A stretch of DNA of 10,857 nucleotides, taken from NCBI GenBank assembly GCA_003222835.1, contig QHXE01000065.1:1-10857 (forward strand). The letters are read 5' to 3'. The translations under genes were made by a program, and so were the position numbers. The notes under the pieces are model-generated. The model saw nothing but the letters and a program-made list of their open reading frames with translations. It searched no databases and was not told the DNA's origin. Position 1 is the first letter of the stretch; every line of letters starts with the position of its first letter. The DNA is from Acidobacteriota bacterium (GTDB taxonomy: Bacteria > Acidobacteriota > Blastocatellia > Pyrinomonadales > Pyrinomonadaceae). Below, piece after piece: positions 5,975 through 10,857 of the stretch.

Positions 5975-7411
5975 CTACCAATCTCGAAGTGCTTCCTCCA
6001 GACTCCTCCAACGCCAGTGACAGCCTGTCGTCTTTCGCTTTCGATATCGATCGAGATCTTTTTCGAAATTTCTAGTAGTGCGGATACCATCTGCGGATAA
6101 GATAAGATTTTGCAGCTTGCTTGCTCTCACGTTATAGAGTTCGGCGAAATCATCGGCGGGGATTTCAAAATGATTTCGCAGTGCCTCGCCAACGCCGTGC
6201 CCCGTTGACTCTTGCAAGTACATACGAAGCACTAGATGAAATACCGACATGTCCCGTCCCAGGTGCCGTTGATGAATGCCTGCCGGCAGCGCTTCAAAAC
6301 CTTTGCCGGCGAGGCGACGTAGATTGCGATCCACCAGGAATCCGCCCAGGTCGCGGTGCCAGAATCGCTTTGTGGGTTTTCCGTTCCGCAATTCCATCAG
6401 GATGTTCTGCTCATGCATTTCGCCAACGAGGCCTTCTGTCATTCCGAGGAAGTAGGCTTGGTAGATCAGCGGCGTAAAAATAAACTCGTCAACCCAGGCC
6501 GTGGGTTCAAGTCCACTCAATGTGACCAGATCCACAATCCTTGGACGCTTACCGTTCGGCGAAGCAATCAAGCTAAATAGCGGCACGATCTCTTCCCGTG
6601 CGCTAAGCTGCCTGGGTGTGTCCCGGGCCAGAAGCCCGGCATTGGTTTGCTTATGCACCAGCCCAACCGGGTCATCAAGTAAAAGAATTCCCTGGTGCTC
6701 TAATTCCGCTTTGGGAACCCCGGCAAGCAGCGAAGACATACCTACGCTTCGCCTTATTTCGTCGAGCCTAACGTTTCGATTCAGACCGCCGATCCAAACA
6801 TTAACTGAAGCCTTTACCGCGAAAGGCGGAATGTTGGATCGCGGACTCCATACCGGAAGAGATCGGTGAGATGCCATCGGCGTTGCCAGGAATCTCGGAC
6901 TTCTCCACCTTACGCCCTTCAGGTCGCGATTGCAGAAATACTGCACGGACAAGGGGTGAACTAGATTGGAGTAGTATTCCGAACTGGAGCCCGAAAAGTA
7001 CCAGGGTACGGGGCGGGTCGGCTTTTGAAGCAAGCGGAAGTCGTCCCTCGGTGCTTCGAATTCCGGTAACCAAAACACCGGTTGCAGTTCTGGCCAGAAA
7101 TCAGGCGGGACTGAAGTAGGCTGGATCGGGTAATCGCCTTTGCTTATCGTACGATCGTTGAGTGTTTGTTCCTGATGAATCCACTTCACCGGATCCGGGT
7201 AATTCAAACTGAGTTTCTTCAGCGCCGCTCGTGCTGCCGCGCGTGATCGCAAATAATGTTGGGGATTAGCGTTTGGTATTTTGCCCCTCATCATTCGCAC
7301 ACCCGATACTGCAATTTCCCGCGTCGCGTCATGTTCTTTTGAGATCAAGCCGGCTCGGCATGAATCGACATTATTTGATTTTGGGAAGTTCCGACCGGCG
7401 GAGCCGTTCAT
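5975..7411 (-). CDS. IucA/IucC family (NIS siderophore synthetase) homologue
   Basis: The 478-residue protein shows the ATP-dependent NIS synthetase pattern. An ATP-site region ATPMASHRSL (176-185) precedes the FAVKASVNVWIGG strand with Lys200. Next come ILLLDDPVG (242-250) and the diagnostic EMHEQNIL...GKPTKRFWHRDLGG (331-357) with His333, Asn336 and Asp354. Family members join citrate or a related carboxylate to an amine or alcohol through an adenylate. The protein is shorter than typical members (about 580-600 residues), mainly because little follows the RDLGG core. The first 40 residues look poorly conserved. The ATG at 7411 is supported by a 4-base ATGA overlap with the upstream dipeptidase-like gene; ATG codons at 7294 and 7291 are alternatives. 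The tight overlap implies translational coupling and a common pathway. No transporter, receptor or Fur-type regulator is in the window, so a siderophore product is only inferred. Confidence 0.82.
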   Translation of the reverse strand: MNGSAGRNFPKSNNVDSCRAGLISKEHDATREIAVSGVRMMRGKIPNANPQHYLRSRAAARAALKKLSLNYPDPVKWIHQEQTLNDRTISKGDYPIQPTSVPPDFWPELQPVFWLPEFEAPRDDFRLLQKPTRPVPWYFSGSSSEYYSNLVHPLSVQYFCNRDLKGVRWRSPRFLATPMASHRSLPVWSPRSNIPPFAVKASVNVWIGGLNRNVRLDEIRRSVGMSSLLAGVPKAELEHQGILLLDDPVGLVHKQTNAGLLARDTPRQLSAREEIVPLFSLIASPNGKRPRIVDLVTLSGLEPTAWVDEFIFTPLIYQAYFLGMTEGLVGEMHEQNILMELRNGKPTKRFWHRDLGGFLVDRNLRRLAGKGFEALPAGIHQRHLGRDMSVFHLVLRMYLQESTGHGVGEALRNHFEIPADDFAELYNVRASKLQNLILSADGIRTTRNFEKDLDRYRKRKTTGCHWRWRSLEEALRDW

Positions 7412-8217
7412 CTGGAGGGCTCAATATAACCGTACCAGGCAGCCTGTGGCGGATCCTGCAGAAACGCTCGACTCGCTCTCGCGTATATCTGGTTGCCCCA
7501 GTCATAGTGCCAGAAGACCTTCGCCGTTTCGTTAAGCAACCCTTCCTGGGTCATGGCCCAATTCAACAGCCGGCGGTTCTGTAACCTGACATCGTTTTCG
7601 TCAATGTGTCCCGCTGCCAGTTGTCGTTCAAAATAGTCGCCAACGTTCGCTTCAACGTCCTCTTCAAAGAGCGCTCCCATCTCGAGCAGCTCTTTGGTTA
7701 CGGAATCTCGCAGCGTCAAATCCACTGCCGCCCCGTTGGTATGCGCCGGCCAAGTACGGGAATCGGCCTCGTCGAAGGCCACTGGATCGACTATGAACTG
7801 TCTCGCGTAGGCCCCGTGTTCCTGCTCACTGCCAGTTGGGTTTAACTGCTTCGCTTTTCTGTAAAAGAAGTTCCACAAGCCCTGCTGGCAAGCAACTGAA
7901 CGATGACCATCGAGCACGAACAACTCCGCCTCGAACGGCCGGAGTAACTCGTTGACGCGGGCAAGTTTTTCGGCCACCGATTTTCGCAGCCAAACGTCTT
8001 GTCGGCTGCCCTCGATCGACCTGCCAAACGGCGGATTTTTGCCATCGGTCTTTGCGTAGTAGCTCTCAAACGCAACGCCAACCGACTCCAAAGGGATCAG
8101 CGGCTCGCGACCGCGCGGATCATTTTTATCAACCGGAATCTCCGAATACGGGCTGGAAAACATTTGCGGCGAGGTGATCGGGACTTGATGATCAACGCGC
8201 ATCCTGCTTCGTGTCAT
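7408..8217 (-). CDS. VanX/DdpX-like M15D dipeptidase homologue, catalytic Glu absent
   Basis: The 269-residue product has the layout of D-alanyl-D-alanine dipeptidases (peptidase family M15D). A VLDGHRS segment (101-107) holds the substrate-side Arg106. The zinc motif HTNGAAVD supplies His159 and Asp166, followed by LTL. The C-terminal zinc histidine is His237 in KVFWHYDWGN. In VanX this last motif is EWWH, whose Glu is the catalytic base; here that position is Val234. The fold and metal site thus seem intact while the standard hydrolytic residue is missing. No signal peptide is seen, so it should be cytoplasmic. The start at 8217 is well set by GGAGG five bases upstream. It is the first gene of a run with the NIS synthetase homologue (ATGA overlap), which suggests a role in that pathway, perhaps binding or cleaving a peptide-like intermediate, rather than cell-wall recycling. 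Confidence 0.85.
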   Translation of the reverse strand: MTRSRMRVDHQVPITSPQMFSSPYSEIPVDKNDPRGREPLIPLESVGVAFESYYAKTDGKNPPFGRSIEGSRQDVWLRKSVAEKLARVNELLRPFEAELFVLDGHRSVACQQGLWNFFYRKAKQLNPTGSEQEHGAYARQFIVDPVAFDEADSRTWPAHTNGAAVDLTLRDSVTKELLEMGALFEEDVEANVGDYFERQLAAGHIDENDVRLQNRRLLNWAMTQEGLLNETAKVFWHYDWGNQIYARASRAFLQDPPQAAWYGYIEPSR

Positions 8218-8496
8218 GAGGCCCTCCGTGGTTGTCGCAAGCTGCTGGACAACCGCACTATTTACTAATGACCATCGCCTTGCTGCTGGCAGTTATTGTA
8301 GAGTTTCCCCCGGCCGGCAGGCAAACTATCGGAACCGTTATCTCCCGGTGACCGTTCCGTTCTGCAATTGAGTTTATCGCGTGACGGCTCGCTGATCGGC
8401 GGCTACCAAGGCCCACGCCGTCTGGCGCGGATACGCGGGCGAGTTGTACGATCGAGTCGAAAGGATAGAAGTTTTAATCGCTCCTCTTCCCGCTGA

Positions 8497-8525
8497 TTCG
8501 CGACCCCCGCACGTTGCATTATAAT
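8497..8525 (+). promoter_or_regulatory. Possible sigma-70-type promoter for the S9A peptidase
   Basis: A perfect TATAAT stands at 8520-8525. With a 17-bp spacer the -35 would be TTCGCG, a poor match to TTGACA. Because the hexamer lies in ATTATAAT, the minus strand also has TATAAT (8523 to 8518), but with no good -35. Transcription starting just downstream would give the peptidase a leader of about 95 bases containing two hairpins. Confidence 0.35.
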
Positions 8526-8560
8526 CTAATCTTTGTTCTAAACTTGCATTCATCCTGCGG

Positions 8561-8612
8561 CGGTCGCTTTAGTGACCGAGTGGGTACGGCTGGATTCCGA
8601 TCCCATCCAGCC
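8561..8612 (+). promoter_or_regulatory. Paired hairpins in the leader of the S9A peptidase gene
   Basis: Two stem-loops lie immediately before the start codon at 8628. The first is CGGTCGC-TTTA-GTGACCG (8561-8578, one G-T pair). The second is a perfect 8-bp stem GGCTGGAT/ATCCAGCC with a 9-base loop (8588-8595 and 8605-8612). The second ends 15 bases before the ATG. They could affect translation start or mRNA stability. No U-run follows, so they are not ordinary terminators. Confidence 0.4.
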
Positions 8613-8627
8613 TCGCTGCGGTGAATT

Positions 8628-10712
8628 ATGGCGTTCTCGAAACGAAAACCATCCGAGGCACGCAGGAGCGACTGCCACGACCAACTGGCCGGACGCTGGG
8701 TCAGCGACCCTTATCGCTGGATGGAAGAGGACACGCCCGCCTTGCGAACGTGGGTGCTGGCGCAGCACGAGTACACGATGGCCCGACTCACGTCCCTGCC
8801 GGCTCGCGAAGGTATCCGCCGACGTTTGGAGGAGTTGATGCGCACGCCCGCCATGGGCACCATCACCAAAGCTGGAAAGCGATACTTCTTTCGCCAACGT
8901 TTCGAGGACCAGGAAATCTCGGCGCTTTATTGCCAGGACGAACCGCACGGCGCACCGCGGCTATTGCTTGATCCGAATGAGCTGAGTTCCGACCGCACAA
9001 TCACGCTGGCGGACACGCACCCATCTCGCGACGGCTCGCTGATCGCATACCGTCTGTCCTTTTCCGGAAGCTCCCGCATGTCGCTCTACGTAATGGACGT
9101 CGACAGCAAGGAAGTGCTGCCAGACGTCATTCCCGGCGACGTAAATCCGGTCGCGCACGCATGGCACACCAAGAACCGAGTTGCGTGGCTGCCTGATAAC
9201 AGCGGCTTTTACTATACGCGCTGCCACCGCGACGCGCCCGCCGGAGAGGCGCGATTCCATCATAAACTTTACCTACATCACCTTGGTGATGATTGGCGCG
9301 ACGACACGCTGGTGTTTGGCGAACACCTTAAGCGAGAGCAAACGCCATACCCGCAGCTATCGTCCGATGGCCGCTATCTGATTGTCGTGGTGCAGGATGT
9401 GTCGGGCGCCGCGCCGTGCTCGCAACTGTATCTTCTGGATCGCGAGGATCCGGAACGCGGCTTCCTTCCCGTCGTTCGAGGGATCGAGGCGTTTATCAGC
9501 GCCGCATTCCATCGAGACAGGCTCTACATCCAGACAAATTACCAGGCGCCGTTGGGCAAACTGACAGCGATCAAGCTCGCGGATATTGCCACCGGCGAGT
9601 TCGCTGCCACAACCGTGATCCCCGCCGGATCGCATCCTCTCGGAGCCTGGACGACGGTCGGAAACTACCTCTTTGTCGAGACCATCGAGGACGTCTCGTC
9701 ACGGCTGCGCGTGTATGACCTGGCGGGAAAGCTCGTCAAGCAAATCGAACTGCCCGGCATCGGCAGTATCAACGCCCTGAGCGCAGAGCCAGAGTCGGAA
9801 GATCTGTTAATTTCGTTTTCGTCCTTCTTGATGCCCAGAGCCGGGTATCGCATGGATCTCGAAACCCTCGAGTACACGCTTCATCATCAACACGAAGTGC
9901 CATTTGATCCAGAGGTGTTCGAGATCGAACAGGTTTGGTTTGAATCGCTCGACAAGACTCGGATACCGATGTTCCTGCTTCATAAGAAAGGTATCGAGCG
10001 CGACGGCAGGAATGCTGCGGTAGTCCATGGATATGGCGGCTTTGGTGTCAGCCTCTTGCCCGCGTTTACGGCACACGTGATTCCACTCCTTGAACGTGGC
10101 GGAATCTATGCAATCGTCAATGCGAGAGGAGGGGGAGAGTTTGGCGAAGAGTGGCATCGGGCCGGCATGCGCGAGAATAAGCGGAACGTCTTCGATGATT
10201 TCATCGCCGCCGGCGAGTGGCTCATTGCCGAAGGGTACACGCAGGCCTCAAGGCTGGGTTGTTTTGGGTGGAGTAACGGTGGTTTGTCGGTCAACGCCGT
10301 AGCGGCACAGCGTCCGGATCTATGGAAGGCGGTGGCCGCCGGCGCGGCGGTTACCGACATGGCCCGCTTTCACACGGCCTACGGCGGTCAGCATTGGGTC
10401 GCCGATTACGGTTCACCAGAAGATTCAAATGACCTCGACTTCCTGATGCAATACAGCCCCTATCACACGCTGCCACAAAAGATCGAGGCCCCCGCAATAC
10501 TCACTGTGGCTCCCGACAATGACGACCGCGTCGCTCCCTGGCACAGCTACAAAATGCACGCTGCATGGCTTAACGCAAATGTGTCCAAGAGTCCGATCCT
10601 CTTGCGCCGAGAAGAGCAAGCCGGGCATCGGGGCAGCCCCGTAGCGAGCAGAACCATCGCCCGTTATGCCGATATCTGGGCGTTCTTTTTCTGGCAACTC
10701 GGCCTCGACTGA
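8628..10712 (+). CDS. Prolyl oligopeptidase family serine peptidase (S9A)
   Basis: The 694-residue product is a full-length S9A prolyl oligopeptidase, which hydrolyses short peptides, classically after proline. The N-terminal part has the family opening VSDPYRWMEEDTPALRTWV (25-43), followed by a beta-propeller region (about 75-420) with repeated segments such as SRDGSLIAY and SSDGRYLIV. The alpha/beta-hydrolase domain shows the oxyanion Tyr469 in YGGFG, NARGGGEFGEEWH (498-510), nucleophile Ser549 in GWSNGG, acid Asp632 with Arg634 in DNDDRVAPWHS, and His667 in QAGHRGS. The His motif is usually GHGAGK, so the residues after His667 are unusual, but the triad is complete. There is no signal peptide, so it is probably cytoplasmic. 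The ATG at 8628 puts the conserved opening at the usual place; its ribosome site (GGTGA three bases upstream) is weak. It is divergent from the minus-strand cluster and likely transcribed alone. Confidence 0.95.
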   Translation: MAFSKRKPSEARRSDCHDQLAGRWVSDPYRWMEEDTPALRTWVLAQHEYTMARLTSLPAREGIRRRLEELMRTPAMGTITKAGKRYFFRQRFEDQEISALYCQDEPHGAPRLLLDPNELSSDRTITLADTHPSRDGSLIAYRLSFSGSSRMSLYVMDVDSKEVLPDVIPGDVNPVAHAWHTKNRVAWLPDNSGFYYTRCHRDAPAGEARFHHKLYLHHLGDDWRDDTLVFGEHLKREQTPYPQLSSDGRYLIVVVQDVSGAAPCSQLYLLDREDPERGFLPVVRGIEAFISAAFHRDRLYIQTNYQAPLGKLTAIKLADIATGEFAATTVIPAGSHPLGAWTTVGNYLFVETIEDVSSRLRVYDLAGKLVKQIELPGIGSINALSAEPESEDLLISFSSFLMPRAGYRMDLETLEYTLHHQHEVPFDPEVFEIEQVWFESLDKTRIPMFLLHKKGIERDGRNAAVVHGYGGFGVSLLPAFTAHVIPLLERGGIYAIVNARGGGEFGEEWHRAGMRENKRNVFDDFIAAGEWLIAEGYTQASRLGCFGWSNGGLSVNAVAAQRPDLWKAVAAGAAVTDMARFHTAYGGQHWVADYGSPEDSNDLDFLMQYSPYHTLPQKIEAPAILTVAPDNDDRVAPWHSYKMHAAWLNANVSKSPILLRREEQAGHRGSPVASRTIARYADIWAFFFWQLGLD

Positions 10713-10786
10713 AGCGGCTCCTTAGTCACGCGTGGTTCTTCGCAATTGCCGCGGACCGGAAATCTACTCGCGGCTTTGTTCTGACC

Positions 10787-10799
10787 TGGCGAAACGCCA
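10787..10799 (+). terminator. Weak hairpin downstream of the S9A peptidase
   Basis: TGGCG-AAA-CGCCA forms a perfect but short 5-bp stem 75 bp past the stop codon. The only T-run (four T) begins several bases later, so termination here is uncertain. The rest of 10713-10857 shows no gene. Confidence 0.2.
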
Positions 10800-10857
10800 A
10801 ACCGATTTTCTAGCGGGATCAGCGGGCCTCTTGGACCAGGAGCGATAAAAGATGTGA

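Larger units (their letters stand above)
8218..8627. other. Divergent intergenic region
   Basis: This 410-bp region separates the minus-strand dipeptidase-NIS pair from the plus-strand prolyl oligopeptidase, so it must carry promoters for both directions. It holds a palindromic ATTATAAT (8518-8525) that gives a TATAAT on each strand, two hairpins next to the peptidase start, and a stretch at about 8341-8524 that reads like decayed coding sequence. No complete gene is visible. Confidence 0.6.

Noticed and set aside
8572..8971. Open frames in other phases at the start of the S9A gene
   Set aside because: They are shadows of the peptidase frame, which has conserved motifs from its first 30 residues onward.

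Overview
The window comes from a bacterial chromosome of moderate to moderately high G+C by eye. Three things hint at a soil- or sediment-type Gram-negative such as Acidobacteriota (Blastocatellia-like): an abundant-type REP/REPIN palindrome, a diderm-style lipoprotein with Pro/Thr/Ser-rich linkers, and a large S9A peptidase. No rRNA, tRNA or marker gene is present, so the assignment is weak.

Layout, right to left along the minus strand, which carries nearly all genes. A divergent intergenic region (8218-8627) separates a plus-strand prolyl oligopeptidase (8628-10712) from a minus-strand pair: a VanX-like M15D dipeptidase homologue (7408-8217) and an IucA/IucC-type (NIS) siderophore-synthetase homologue (5975-7411). 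The pair shares an ATGA stop/start overlap, so the two are almost certainly co-translated. After 96 bp comes a secreted lipoprotein with one CxxCH heme-c motif (4091-5878), closed by a clear intrinsic terminator at 4031-4066. Then come two paralogous phosphoribosyltransferase-like genes (3113-4003 and 1843-2796), a YcsI/DUF1445 putative hydro-lyase (968-1786), and a Cof-type HAD phosphatase whose 3' end lies off the left edge (1-604).

Two repeats stand out. One is a REPIN-like double hairpin overlapping the stop codon of the first PRTase paralogue (3032-3116). The other is a 211-bp imperfect palindrome built from small three-base-loop hairpins in the 605-967 gap (725-935).

Functional reading. 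The M15D-NIS pair looks like the core of a small-molecule pathway making a citrate/amide or peptide-like product. The dipeptidase homologue has Val where the family has its catalytic Glu, so its chemistry may differ from D-Ala-D-Ala hydrolysis. The PRTase pair plus HAD phosphatase recalls the nucleoside-like-metabolite modules predicted next to ter (TerD/TelA) stress genes. No ter gene is visible here, so that link is an inference to be tested on flanking sequence.
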